NCBI GenBank assembly: GCA_964454025.1
Contig: CAYVRP010000024.1
Location: forward strand, 1 to 64,000
Direction of reading: 5' to 3'
DNA length: 64,000 nt
Origin: JAFGBI01 sp964454025
Lineage (GTDB): Bacteria; Myxococcota_A; Polyangia; Polyangiales; Polyangiaceae
The position numbers and the translations under genes are program-made. The notes under the pieces are model-generated. The model was not told the origin of the DNA. It saw nothing but the letters and a program-made list of their open reading frames with translations, and made no database searches. Shown here in pieces: positions 24,815 to 35,992 of this stretch (position 1 is its first letter; every line of letters begins with the position of its first letter).

Positions 24815-26098
24815 ATGGCTCGGACGGCTGCGATCCTCTGCGCATTGGGCCTCGCCGCGTTCGGGTGCGGGGATCCGGAATCGGGGTCGGACGGCGGCGG
24901 ACCGCGAGCGGGCGGAGCCTCGAGCGCTGGCGCTCCGGCGTCGGGCGGGACGACGAGCGACGGCGGCTCGACGAGCGGCGGGTCGCCCAGCACCGGCGGG
25001 TCGCCCAGCAGTGGCGGATCGCCGGGCACCGGCGGGTCGCCCAGCAGTGGCGGATCGCCGGGCACCGGCGGGTCATCGAGCACCGGAGGGACGGCGGGCG
25101 AAGGCGGCGCCACGACGTCGGGCGGGTCGGCCGGCGATGGCGCGACGAGCGAGGGCGGCTCGCCCGGCACCGGCAGCTCACCGAACGCGGGCAGCTCACC
25201 GAGCCCGGGCGGGTCATCGAGCACCGGGGGGACGGCGGGCGAAGGCGGCGCCACGACGTCGGGCGGGGTGGCCGGCAGCGGAGGCACGACCACCGGCGGG
25301 GGTGGCGCTGGCTCGACGCGCACGGCCTGCAAGCGCGGGCTGGGCTACGGCCATCACTCCGTCGCGGACCTGTCGGCGCTCTCGGCCGGTGTGAGCTGGT
25401 GGTACAATTGGGCATTCTTGCCTGACGCCGCCCTGCGCGAAGGAGCGTATCGGTCGCTGGACGTGGAGTATGTGCCGATGATCTGGGGTCCCGGCTCCGA
25501 TCTCGCCGCGGCCGCCGACGAGATCCCGGAGGACGCCGTGGCCCTGCTCGGCTTCAACGAGCCGAACTTCGGTTCCCAGGCGGACCTGAGCGCGGCCGAC
25601 GCCGCGGCGCGCTGGCCGGGGCTCGAGGCGCTCGCCGACGCGCGCGGGCTGAAGCTCGTCTCGCCCGCCGTGAATTTCTGCGGCGGCGATTGCCAGGACA
25701 CCGATCCGTTCCACTACCTCGACGAGTTCTTCGCGGCCTGCGCTGGCTGTCGCGTCGACGCCATCGCGATCCACGTCTACGTCGGCTGCAACCCCGCCGG
25801 CCAGAACCACGCCGAGTGGCTCATCAACCACGTCGAAACCTACCTGAGCCGCTTCGACCTGCCGCTGTGGCTGACCGAATTCGCGTGCGACAACGCGACC
25901 AGCGAGGCCGAACAGATCGCGTTCCTCGAGGACGCGGTCGCCTTCCTCGAGGAGGAGCCGCGCGTCGAGCGCTACGCCTGGTTCGCCGGGCGCGCCGACA
26001 ACATGGCTCACGTCGACCTGCTGGGCGCGGACGGCGAGCTCACCGCGCTCGGGCGAGCCTACGTCGGGGCGCCACAGCCCGCGACCTGCGTCCGGTAA
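24815..26098 (+). CDS. Lipoprotein glycosyl hydrolase, GH128 / Asl1-like (beta-1,3-glucanase type)
   Basis: 427 aa. The signal peptide has a Cys in LAAFGCG. A Gly/Ser/Thr linker runs from about residue 25 to 168 with exact repeat units. The C-terminal domain matches the glycosyl hydrolase catalytic core of GH128: GVSWWYNWAFLPD, EYVPMIWGP, LLGFNEPNFGSQADLS with the acid/base Glu at about 249, IAIHVY, and LPLWLTEFACDN with the nucleophile Glu at about 354. The family cleaves beta-1,3-glucans such as fungal wall glucan, a sensible target for a predatory myxobacterium (inference). It is probably tethered in the outer membrane. Confidence 0.87.
   Translation: MARTAAILCALGLAAFGCGDPESGSDGGGPRAGGASSAGAPASGGTTSDGGSTSGGSPSTGGSPSSGGSPGTGGSPSSGGSPGTGGSSSTGGTAGEGGATTSGGSAGDGATSEGGSPGTGSSPNAGSSPSPGGSSSTGGTAGEGGATTSGGVAGSGGTTTGGGGAGSTRTACKRGLGYGHHSVADLSALSAGVSWWYNWAFLPDAALREGAYRSLDVEYVPMIWGPGSDLAAAADEIPEDAVALLGFNEPNFGSQADLSAADAAARWPGLEALADARGLKLVSPAVNFCGGDCQDTDPFHYLDEFFAACAGCRVDAIAIHVYVGCNPAGQNHAEWLINHVETYLSRFDLPLWLTEFACDNATSEAEQIAFLEDAVAFLEEEPRVERYAWFAGRADNMAHVDLLGADGELTALGRAYVGAPQPATCVR
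25069..25267. repeat. 58-bp direct repeat within the GH128-like linker
   Basis: 25069-25126 and 25210-25267 differ by one base (A25087 versus G25228), offset 141 bp = 47 codons. Each encodes GGSSSTGGTAGEGGATTSGG. A second 36-bp unit is tandemly repeated between about 24995 and 25070. The linker is evolving by in-frame duplication. Confidence 0.85.
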
Positions 26099-26315
26099 GA
26101 CAGCCCGAGGCTCGCCGGCTCGCGATCGGCGTGCTCGAGCGACGACGCGGAACGGGTCCGCGGCGACGCGACGCCGGGGCCTCGACCTCGCCGAACCTGC
26201 CGTGGAGCGCGATCGAGCGCGCGGTCTGCGCGGGGCGGCCGGCGGTACCACGGGGCGCGCCCCCCCGACCTGCCCTGGGCCACCTCGACCCCTTCTCCCT
26301 CGTGCCCCGACCGTT

Positions 26316-26630
26316 GCCGGCCGCGCCCCCCAGCGCGGCTTCACGGCGCTCACCGACGTACAGCTCGCGGCGCTCGCGGCTGACACCGCGGACCGCGCCC
26401 TCAGGCGCTCGTGGCATTCCGGCTCCGGTAAGACGGTGGCGCTCGGCCTCCCGCTCGCCCGGGATCTCCTGCAAGCGGCGCCGAGCGTGGGGCCGCGCGC
26501 GCTCGTGACCGCGCCCACGCGAGAGCTCGTGAGTCAGGTCGGCGAGGAGCTGGTGGGGCTGCTCGCGCCCGTCCCGCACGACGACGTCGCGGTGATGACG
26601 GGAGGCACCGGCTTGGGGCGCGCTCCAGCC
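26316..26630 (+). pseudogene. Truncated DEAD-box RNA helicase relic
   Basis: The plus-strand frame encodes GFTALTDVQLAALAADTADR, then SGSGKTVALGLPLARDL (motif I), then LVTAPTRELVSQVGEELVGL (motif Ia) and VAVMTGGTG, then loses all similarity. This is the Q-motif to GG region of a DEAD-box helicase; the DEAD, SAT and C-terminal motifs are missing. An N-terminal-like snatch (DPFSLVPRPL) sits in another frame just upstream, suggesting a frameshift. The surrounding 26099-26710 gap holds nothing else I can identify. Confidence 0.75.
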
Positions 26631-26710
26631 CGACGCGATCGGTCCGCGGCCATGCTTCGCGCCCGCCGCGCGAACCCGCGATCCCCGTGCCTGCTGAATC
26701 CACCGCGCCG

Positions 26711-28057
26711 TCACCGCGGGTAGAGAAGCCAGGCCGCGAGCATCCCCACGCCGAGCGCCGCCAGCACGACCAAGACGGCGACGAGCCAGGCCGCGAGCGA
26801 CGTACCCTCCCGCACCGGGGCGAGGCGCGCCGAAGCGCCCGGAGCCGAGTCGAGGGCGGCGGCGGCCGAGCGCGCGGTGATCGCGACGGCGCCGCCCGCG
26901 GCTGTTGCCGCCGCGCCGGGTGCGCTCCCCGCGGCCGCGAGGGGTCGCCGCACCACGAGCGGCAACGGCGGCGCCTCGGCGAGCTGCGCGGCGAGGGTGT
27001 CCTGCTGCGCGCTGGCCCAGCCGTGGTGGTCACCGCGGAGCCCGTAGGCCGCGCCGAGCGCGTCGGCGAAGGCCCCGGCCGTCGGCGTGCGCCGCGCGGG
27101 GTCCTTGCGGAACGCCTCGGCCAGCACGCGATCGAGCGCGGCCGGAACGGGATACCGCGCGGCGACCGCGGCCCGGCTCGGCGGCGTCGGCTCCCGGGTG
27201 AGGATCTCGAGCAGGATGCTCGGCCCGTTGGTGCCGGAGAACGGCACCCGACCGGTGACGCATTCGTAGACGATCGCCGCCATCGCCCACACGTCGGCGC
27301 GATGATCCAGGGTGTCGAGCCCCTGGGCCTGCTCGGGGGCCATGTAGAACGGGGACCCGATGGTGGTCCCGACCGCCGTGAGCTTCCGCGCCGAGGCGGC
27401 GTTGTCGCGCACGGAGCCGAAGTCGAGGATCTTGACGTGGTCCCCGACGCCCGTCTGCGAGATGAACAGGTTGTCGGGCTTCAAATCCCGGTGCACCAGG
27501 TGTCGCGCGTGGGCGTGATCGAGCGCGAGGGCGAGCTGGGAAACCATCCGCACCAGTCGCACGGGTGGGAGCGCACGCTCCCGCCACAGGAGGGCGCGGA
27601 GCCCTTCGCCGTGCAGGTACTCCATCACCAGCACGAAGCTCCGATCCTCGGTGGGCCCGAAGTCGAGGACCGCGACGACGTGCCGGTGGGAGAGCGCCCG
27701 GCTCACCTGGAATTCCCGCTCGAAGCGCGCGAGCGCCACCTCGTCTGCCGCGACGTCGGCGTGCAGGATCTTGAGCGCCACGTGGCGGCGCTCGCGTCGA
27801 TCGAGCCCCTCGTACACCCGGCCCGTGCCGCCGTCGGCGACCACGCGCCAGATCTGGTAGCGGCCCCGCACCACCCGCCCGACCCGCTCGTCCCCCTCGT
27901 CGCGAGGGGGCTGGACGGCGTCGGCGTCGCCGAGCAGCGACCCGTCCTGGGGGCAGAACCCCGCGTCCTCCGGGAAGAGGCGCCCGCAGCTACGGCACGC
28001 CTTCAACCGCCGCTCCCCCCGACCGCCGCCGCGCGCGCGACCCCGGCCGCTCGCCAC
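26711..28057 (-). CDS. Ser/Thr protein kinase with N-terminal zinc ribbon and C-terminal membrane helix
   Basis: 448 aa from GTG 28057. The N-terminus holds a half zinc ribbon, CRSCGRLFPEDAGFCPQDG. The Hanks-type kinase domain has VADGGTGRVYEG (P-loop), VALKIL (Lys), VHRDLKPDN (catalytic loop, about residue 189), ILDFGSVRD and YMAPEQA; all catalytic residues are present. A Pro/Ala-rich linker leads to a C-terminal helix WLVAVLVVLAALGVGMLAAW, so the kinase domain is cytoplasmic and tail-anchored. It starts 4 bases after the stop of the zinc-ribbon coiled-coil gene, so they form one operon. Targets unknown. Confidence 0.92.
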   Translation of the reverse strand: MASGRGRARGGGRGERRLKACRSCGRLFPEDAGFCPQDGSLLGDADAVQPPRDEGDERVGRVVRGRYQIWRVVADGGTGRVYEGLDRRERRHVALKILHADVAADEVALARFEREFQVSRALSHRHVVAVLDFGPTEDRSFVLVMEYLHGEGLRALLWRERALPPVRLVRMVSQLALALDHAHARHLVHRDLKPDNLFISQTGVGDHVKILDFGSVRDNAASARKLTAVGTTIGSPFYMAPEQAQGLDTLDHRADVWAMAAIVYECVTGRVPFSGTNGPSILLEILTREPTPPSRAAVAARYPVPAALDRVLAEAFRKDPARRTPTAGAFADALGAAYGLRGDHHGWASAQQDTLAAQLAEAPPLPLVVRRPLAAAGSAPGAAATAAGGAVAITARSAAAALDSAPGASARLAPVREGTSLAAWLVAVLVVLAALGVGMLAAWLLYPR

Positions 28058-28061
28058 CCCC

Positions 28062-28814
28062 TCAGGCGCCGTCGGCCGCCAGCGACGCCTCCGGCGGCTT
28101 GAAGTAGATGATGCGATTGCAGTGCGGGCAGGTATCGAACTTCGGCTGCCGCATCAAGAGCTGGAACTGCTGCGGCGGCATCGCCATGTGGCAGCCGCTG
28201 CAGGTGCCGTCGGTGGTGTGCGCCACGCCCGAGCCCCGCCGTTTGCGCACCATGTCGTAGCGGCGCGCGAGCTGGGTCGGGAGCTTCTGCGCGACGGCGG
28301 CACGAGCGCGGCCCCGCTCGCCGATCTCCGCCTCGAGCTCGGTGAGCCGCTGCGTCAACGCGCCCTCGTTCGACCCGAGCTCGCTCAGCAGCTCGGCGCG
28401 CTGGACCGCGGTCTGGTCGATCTCCGTGCGCGCCTGCTCGGCCAGCGTCGAGAGCTTCTCCACCTCGAGCTCGCGGTCGCGGAAGAGCTTCCGGAGCTCC
28501 TCGAGCTCCCGCTGCACCGCGTTGGCCTCCCGCTCGGTACGGCAGCGGGCCATCTTCTCCCGCGATCTGTCGAGCTGCACGCTCATCTGCCGCAGCTCGT
28601 GGACGAGCTCACCCTTGAGCCGCTCCATCTCGTCCACGCTCGACTGCGAGGTCTGGATCCGCTGCTCGAGCTCCGCGAGGCGCTGCTTCTTCCCGGCGAG
28701 GGCGTCGCGTTGGCCCTCGAGCTTCGCGTTGAGCTCGTCGAGCTCCGCGTCGATGACGGCCAGCCCTTCGAGGGCGACGATCTGTTCCTGGATACTCGGC
28801 TGTGGCATTGACAT
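28062..28814 (-). CDS. C4 zinc-ribbon coiled-coil protein (zf-RING_7 / DUF164-type)
   Basis: 250 aa. Residues about 10-180 are a long coiled coil (heptads such as LDELNAKLEGQRDALAGKKQ). The C-terminus is a C4 zinc ribbon: GTCSGCHMAMPPQQ then DTCPHCNRIIYF. This is the architecture of a widespread bacterial family, cytoplasmic, of poorly defined function and often near RNA metabolism genes. It is upstream of and probably cotranscribed with the kinase. Confidence 0.88.
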   Translation of the reverse strand: MSMPQPSIQEQIVALEGLAVIDAELDELNAKLEGQRDALAGKKQRLAELEQRIQTSQSSVDEMERLKGELVHELRQMSVQLDRSREKMARCRTEREANAVQRELEELRKLFRDRELEVEKLSTLAEQARTEIDQTAVQRAELLSELGSNEGALTQRLTELEAEIGERGRARAAVAQKLPTQLARRYDMVRKRRGSGVAHTTDGTCSGCHMAMPPQQFQLLMRQPKFDTCPHCNRIIYFKPPEASLAADGA

Positions 28815-29042
28815 CTCTTGGAGCCCCCGTGCCCTTGGTCGTCGATACGCCCGGCGAGCGACGGACGACTCTTGCGCGACGATCGGCGCCCGGGGTCAGG
28901 TCATGGCGAAGCATCGGCCCCGGCGCCGCGCGCCGGGGCCGAGGGAGTTCACGCTGGCGAGTCTGCCAGCGCTGCGCCGATCGTCCACCGCCGAGCCTCG
29001 GATCGGGGTCGTCGGGTCGCCGGCGGCGACGGGGCGGCGCGG

Positions 29043-29116
29043 TGGGCCCAGCTGGGTTCGAACCAGCAACAGCCCGGTTATGAGCCGGGGGCTCTGACCG
29101 ATTGAGCTATGGGCCC
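29043..29116 (-). tRNA. tRNA with anticodon CAT, probably tRNA-Ile2 (lysidine type)
   Basis: The complement gives a full cloverleaf: acceptor GGGCCCA/TGGGCCC, anticodon stem CCGG/CCGG around CTCATAA, and T-arm GCTGG-TTCGAAC-CCAGC. The anticodon is CAT. The acceptor start, the anticodon loop and the TTGCTGGTTCGAACCCAGC arm resemble E. coli ileX and not elongator tRNA-Met, so C34 is probably modified to lysidine by TilS to read AUA. CCA is not fully encoded. Confidence 0.9.
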
Positions 29117-29420
29117 TGTCGAGCCCGGCGACGGCAGCAAGAACCGTGCCGATGGCGCCCGAGGCACCAGCGACGCCCGCCAAACCCCGCGTCCGGGACC
29201 CGCGACGAGTCATCCCAGGTTCGTCGAGGGTGCGCCGGACGCCAGGCTCCACGGGGCGCACCGTAGACGAACGGGGGCCACCGAGCAACGGGGACCAGAC
29301 TCCGCCCGCGCTCACGTCGCCGACCGGGAGTGGCAACTCGGCCAGCAGGCCGCCGATTCCGGACCCCTGAGCCGGCCCGGCGCCTGGGCTCTTGACCTGT
29401 GTTAGAGCAGGCCCTTGTCG

Positions 29421-32294
<2,874 letters not shown>

Positions 32295-32320
32295 GCCCCG
32301 CGGGGCGCGTCCGGGCCCGG
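32295..32320. terminator. Possible hairpin terminator between convergent uvrA and dksA-like genes
   Basis: Perfect palindromes GCCCCGCGGGGC (32295-32306) and CCGGGCCCGG (32311-32320) lie in the 32-bp gap between convergent stops. No T tract follows, so termination is only inferred from position. Confidence 0.3.
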
Positions 32321-32326
32321 GTGACC

Positions 32327-32698
32327 TCAGCCGAAGTCCTTCTCGATCCGCTCCTGCTCCTCCTTGCAGCGGATGCAGAGCGTCGTCTCGGGGCGCGCCT
32401 CCAGGCGCTTCTGCGAGATCTTCTCGCCGCACTCCTCGCACACGCCGAACGTGCCGTCGTCGAGCCGCAGGAGCGCCTTCTGGATCTTGTCGAGCAGCAT
32501 TCGCTCCCGGCCGCGCAACCGGAAGGTGAAGCTCTGCAGGTACTCGCTCGAGGCCAGGTCCATCTCGTCGGGCAGGTCATCGACGTCGAGGGTCATGTCC
32601 TCATCCAGGGTCTGCCGGGCGCGCTGGATGATCTCGATCCGCTTCGCCTCCAGCGACTCCCTGAACTTCTTGAGCTGTGCCTTGGTCATCGTCGTCAT
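32327..32698 (-). CDS. DksA/TraR-family zinc-finger protein
   Basis: 123 aa from ATG 32698, where GAGGG lies upstream. The coiled coil (KKFRESLEAKRIEIIQRARQ) is followed by a C4 zinc finger: GVCEECGEKISQKRLEARP then TLCIRCKEEQE. The coiled-coil tip has an acidic DVDDLPDEMD segment. DksA-like proteins bind the RNA polymerase secondary channel and tune transcription, often with ppGpp. A clear sigma-70-type promoter precedes it. Confidence 0.92.
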   Translation of the reverse strand: MTTMTKAQLKKFRESLEAKRIEIIQRARQTLDEDMTLDVDDLPDEMDLASSEYLQSFTFRLRGRERMLLDKIQKALLRLDDGTFGVCEECGEKISQKRLEARPETTLCIRCKEEQERIEKDFG

Positions 32699-32743
32699 GG
32701 TGACTCGAACCCTCGATGCGCGCGGACCCCGAAGGGGCCAAGC

Positions 32744-32772
32744 AGGATAGATACCGGGGCCTTGACCGTCAA
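32744..32772 (-). promoter_or_regulatory. Putative sigma-70 promoter of the dksA-like gene
   Basis: On the minus strand -35 TTGACG (32767-32772), a 17-bp spacer and -10 TATCCT (32744-32749), 46 bp upstream of the ATG. The -35 is part of a small palindrome CTTGAC-G-GTCAAG. Confidence 0.65.
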
Positions 32773-32887
32773 GCCGAGAGCCGGTGCCCAGCAGCTCGGA
32801 CGCCCGAACCCGAGCACCCGGTCCCGGCCCGAGCCCGGCCCCGGCGGTGGGTCCTGGTCCGCCTGGCCGGGGTCGGCGCGCCACCCT

Positions 32888-34558
32888 TCATCGCCCCTCG
32901 CGGTACGCCCGCACGGCGTTGACGATGGCGTCGGCGAGCTTCTGCCGGTAGTCGCCGGTGTTCAGGCGGAGCGCCTCGGTTTCGTCGCTGATGAAGGACA
33001 CCTCGAACAGCACGGCGGGCATGTGCGCGCCCGCCAGGACGTAGAAGCCCGCCCGCCGCACCCCGCGGTCCGAGGCGCCCGTGTACTCGAGGCCCAAGGA
33101 GGCAGCCGCCGACCGCTGCAAGAGCTCCGCGAAATGCACCGACCGGGCGAGGCTCGCCTCATCCACGCCCTGCCCCATGACGCTGGCGAGCTCGGCCGCC
33201 GCCGCCGGCGAGGCCGCGTTCTCGCGCGCGGCGATCTCCGCCGCCAGCGCGTCCTTCGAGTCGTCCAGGACGAAGGTCATGAAGCCGTGCGCCTGGGCAT
33301 CCTCGGAGGCGTTGCAGTGGATGGAGACGAAGAGGTCCGCCTTGAAGGCGTTGGCCCGCGCCGTGCGTTCGTCGAGGGCGACGAACTCGTCGGCGTCGCG
33401 CGTCATCAGCGTCGTGATGCCGAGCTCGCGCGCCAGGAGCGGCGCCGCCCGGTGGGCGATGTCGAGGGTGACGTCCTTCTCGCGGAGCCCGTTCGGCCCC
33501 GTCGCGCCGGGATCGTGCCCGCCGTGTCCCGCGTCGAGCACCACACGGCGCACCAGGCGCTGCCCGGTGGCGACGGGCGGTGCCGGCTCCGTCGGCGGCG
33601 TCGTCGCGACGTCGATGACGAGGCGAAACGGCTCCGGCAGGTAGAAGATCCGGCGGTACACCGGCGCGGCGAGATCGAGCACGACGCGGGTCCCCTCGGG
33701 GCGCTGCCCGAGGCGCACGCGCTTGACCAGGCCCGTGGACTCGAAGCCGAGCGGCCCCTTGTACTTCGCACCCTTGACGTCCACGAAGAGGCGGGCGTCC
33801 ACCCCGCCCTGCTGCGGGATGAACCCCACCTCGAACGCCGCCGGCTGCGTGAGCACGACCACGATCCGCGCCGACTCCTCCCCGGGGTACCGCTCCACCC
33901 CCGTGATGCGCGCGGGCCCGCCCGTCGCCGCCGGGTCCACGGCGGGAACCACGACCGTCCCCGCGCCGTCCCGCGTCGCGCGCGGCGCGCTCGCGGCGGC
34001 AGGCCCCACGCCCGCGTCGCCGCGGGCGGCGCGGTCCAGCTCCCCGAGGACGTTCGGGAGCGGCCGGTACGCCTCGAGCAGCCCGAGCAGTGCCCCGGCC
34101 CGCGCCGCGCAGGCGCCGCGAGGTTCAGCGGCGCGCGCCGAGTAGATCTCCCGGTACGCTCGCTCCGGGTCGCCATCGATGTCGCCCGCCAGCAGCCCGC
34201 GCGTCACCTTGATTTCGCACGCTCGCGTCGGATCGGTCCGCGCCGCCGTGTCGTAGAGCTCCAGCGCCTCGAGGCCGTCGGCGGCCCGGCGCTCGTGACG
34301 CCAGAGGCGCTCGCGCAGAGTGGCAGCGGCCAGGGTCAGCCGCGTGGCCTCGGGACCGCTCGCCCTCGCGCCCGCGAGGGCGAGCGCGTCCGCGCTCGCG
34401 ACGACGTCGGCGCGAGGCGCCAGCGGCCCGTCCGCGGCCGGAGCGGCGGCCGCCGGTTCCCGGCCGGGTCCGGGTGCGCTGGAGCGGCCACAGGCCACGA
34501 GCAGCAAGAGCACGCCGGCGCCGATGGATCGCCTGCCTCTGCCGTCTGGTCTTCTCAC
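32888..34558 (-). CDS. N-acetylmuramoyl-L-alanine amidase with AMIN domain (AmiC-like lipoprotein)
   Basis: About 556 aa from GTG 34558, with GAGG upstream; the start gives a signal peptide with lipobox LLLVAC. A region of about 200 residues follows, including GDIDGDPERAYREIYSA. The AMIN domain (ARITGVERYPGEESARIVVV, then FRLVIDVAT) targets septal peptidoglycan. The Amidase_3 domain has the zinc ligands VLDAGHGGHDPG, a Glu near LREKDVTLDIA, DLFVSIHCNAS, and the catalytic Glu in AVLFEVSFISDE. It cleaves the amide between MurNAc and L-Ala, for daughter-cell separation. Confidence 0.92.
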   Translation of the reverse strand: MRRPDGRGRRSIGAGVLLLLVACGRSSAPGPGREPAAAAPAADGPLAPRADVVASADALALAGARASGPEATRLTLAAATLRERLWRHERRAADGLEALELYDTAARTDPTRACEIKVTRGLLAGDIDGDPERAYREIYSARAAEPRGACAARAGALLGLLEAYRPLPNVLGELDRAARGDAGVGPAAASAPRATRDGAGTVVVPAVDPAATGGPARITGVERYPGEESARIVVVLTQPAAFEVGFIPQQGGVDARLFVDVKGAKYKGPLGFESTGLVKRVRLGQRPEGTRVVLDLAAPVYRRIFYLPEPFRLVIDVATTPPTEPAPPVATGQRLVRRVVLDAGHGGHDPGATGPNGLREKDVTLDIAHRAAPLLARELGITTLMTRDADEFVALDERTARANAFKADLFVSIHCNASEDAQAHGFMTFVLDDSKDALAAEIAARENAASPAAAAELASVMGQGVDEASLARSVHFAELLQRSAAASLGLEYTGASDRGVRRAGFYVLAGAHMPAVLFEVSFISDETEALRLNTGDYRQKLADAIVNAVRAYREGR

Positions 34559-34734
34559 CGGACCTCGTCTCCGGAACCGTCGGTGCAATGTTACAAGACC
34601 CCTGCAGGGCGGCCAGGGGTGACCGGCGATCCACGTCAGCAGAGGCCCATCCGCCACGCGGGCGGACGCTGACCGGGGTGTTTGCGTCCGCGAAACCTCG
34701 GGTGGTAGCCTCGGCCCGTGCCTCGGATTCGGAC

Positions 34735-35925
34735 ATGCTGAGTTCTTGCCGTCACACCCTCATCCTCCTTTGGATCATGGTCGCTGCCGTCGCGACCGTC
34801 ACGTCCCCCTCGGTCCGGGCCGAAGACGACCCGGCGACCGTGACGGCGAGGCAGCGTTTCCAGGAGGGGGTCCGCCAGTTCGACGCCGGCCAGTTCGCGA
34901 AGGCTCGGGTGTCCTTCCTCCAGGCCTATGCCCTGAAGCAGCACCCCTCCGTGCTCCTCAACCTCGCGCAGAGCGAGCTCCGGACGCCAGGTCACGAGGC
35001 GATCGCCGCCCAGCACTTCGCCGAGTACCTGCGCATGGGTTCGGAGGCCAACAAGCGTTCGGAAGCAGAGGCCGGGCTCGCCGCCGCCAAGGAGAAGATC
35101 GGGACCGTGAAGGTCACCTCCGATCGCGTGGGGGCCCGGGTGTTGGTGGACGGTGAGGAGTACGGGGTGACACCCCTCGAGGACCCGCTCTACCTGAAAC
35201 CGGGCAGCTACACCATCGAAGCTCGGCTCGGAGAGGACACCCGCACCGAGTCGGTGGCCGCCCGGGCCGGAGCGGAAACCACCATCGAGCTCGCGTTCGA
35301 GGGCGCCGACGACGAGGAGCGACCAGCCGCCGCCGCGCCAGAGGCGGCCCCCGCCGCATCGACGGCCGCCGAGACCCCGCCCAAGCGCGAGCGCAAGGAA
35401 GCGCAACCGGCGAAGGAGCAGCCCGAGGAGGAGGCCGAGCGAGGGAGGCGCGAGAAGTTCCCACGCTGGTTCGTGCACAAGCCGCTCGCCGTCGTCCTGG
35501 GGGTGGTCGCGCTCGGTGGGGTCGGGGCAGGGGTCGGGCTCCAGCTCGTTGCCATGAACGAGCGCGACGACGCCGAGAACATCGAGGCGGCGATCCTCTA
35601 CCAGGCGGAAGTTGACGGCCTCACCGTCCTCGACACGGGCCAGATGCCATGCGGGGACTGGAAGACCATCCCGCCGATTCAGGCGTACCCGGGCGACACC
35701 CGTTACTACGACGCATGTACCGCCTACGTGGAAGCCGACGGCCGCGGGGACGATTACACGCTCGCATCCTACTTCGCCTTCGGCGGTGGGGCGCTCGCGG
35801 CCGCCGGCCTCGTCACCTACTACTTCGTCGACACCAAGCCGAACCGCGGCCGCGCGGATACGGTCCGGGTCGCTCCCTGGCTCGGCGGCAGCGCGACCGG
35901 GGTCGTCGTCAGCGGCCACTTCTGA
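34735..35925 (+). CDS. TPR-PEGA membrane protein
   Basis: 396 aa from ATG 34735. The signal peptide LLWIMVAAVATVTSPSVRAE is followed by TPR-like helices (FDAGQFAKARVSFLQAYALK). A PEGA domain comes next (VKVTSDRVGARVLVDGEEYG, then LKPGSYTIEARLG). After a Pro/Ala/Glu-rich segment there are two membrane helices (LAVVLGVVALGGVGAGVGLQ and YFAFGGGALAAAGLVTYYFV). PEGA domains occur in surface-layer and envelope proteins of unknown partners; this layout is common in myxobacteria. It is divergent from the amidase gene. Confidence 0.8.
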   Translation: MLSSCRHTLILLWIMVAAVATVTSPSVRAEDDPATVTARQRFQEGVRQFDAGQFAKARVSFLQAYALKQHPSVLLNLAQSELRTPGHEAIAAQHFAEYLRMGSEANKRSEAEAGLAAAKEKIGTVKVTSDRVGARVLVDGEEYGVTPLEDPLYLKPGSYTIEARLGEDTRTESVAARAGAETTIELAFEGADDEERPAAAAPEAAPAASTAAETPPKRERKEAQPAKEQPEEEAERGRREKFPRWFVHKPLAVVLGVVALGGVGAGVGLQLVAMNERDDAENIEAAILYQAEVDGLTVLDTGQMPCGDWKTIPPIQAYPGDTRYYDACTAYVEADGRGDDYTLASYFAFGGGALAAAGLVTYYFVDTKPNRGRADTVRVAPWLGGSATGVVVSGHF

Positions 35926-35992
35926 GCCCGCCCGGGCGGCCCCGGCGCGTCGTCGGCGCAACGACCTCGCCTTGTGCGTCGTCTCGGTAGCG

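Noticed and set aside
24947..25330. Tandem repeats as a CRISPR array or satellite
   Set aside because: They are in frame inside a lipoprotein linker and encode Gly/Ser/Thr units.
29396..29411. LexA/SOS box before uvrA
   Set aside because: The inverted repeat has only 4-base arms and does not match the SOS box consensus known to me for this group.
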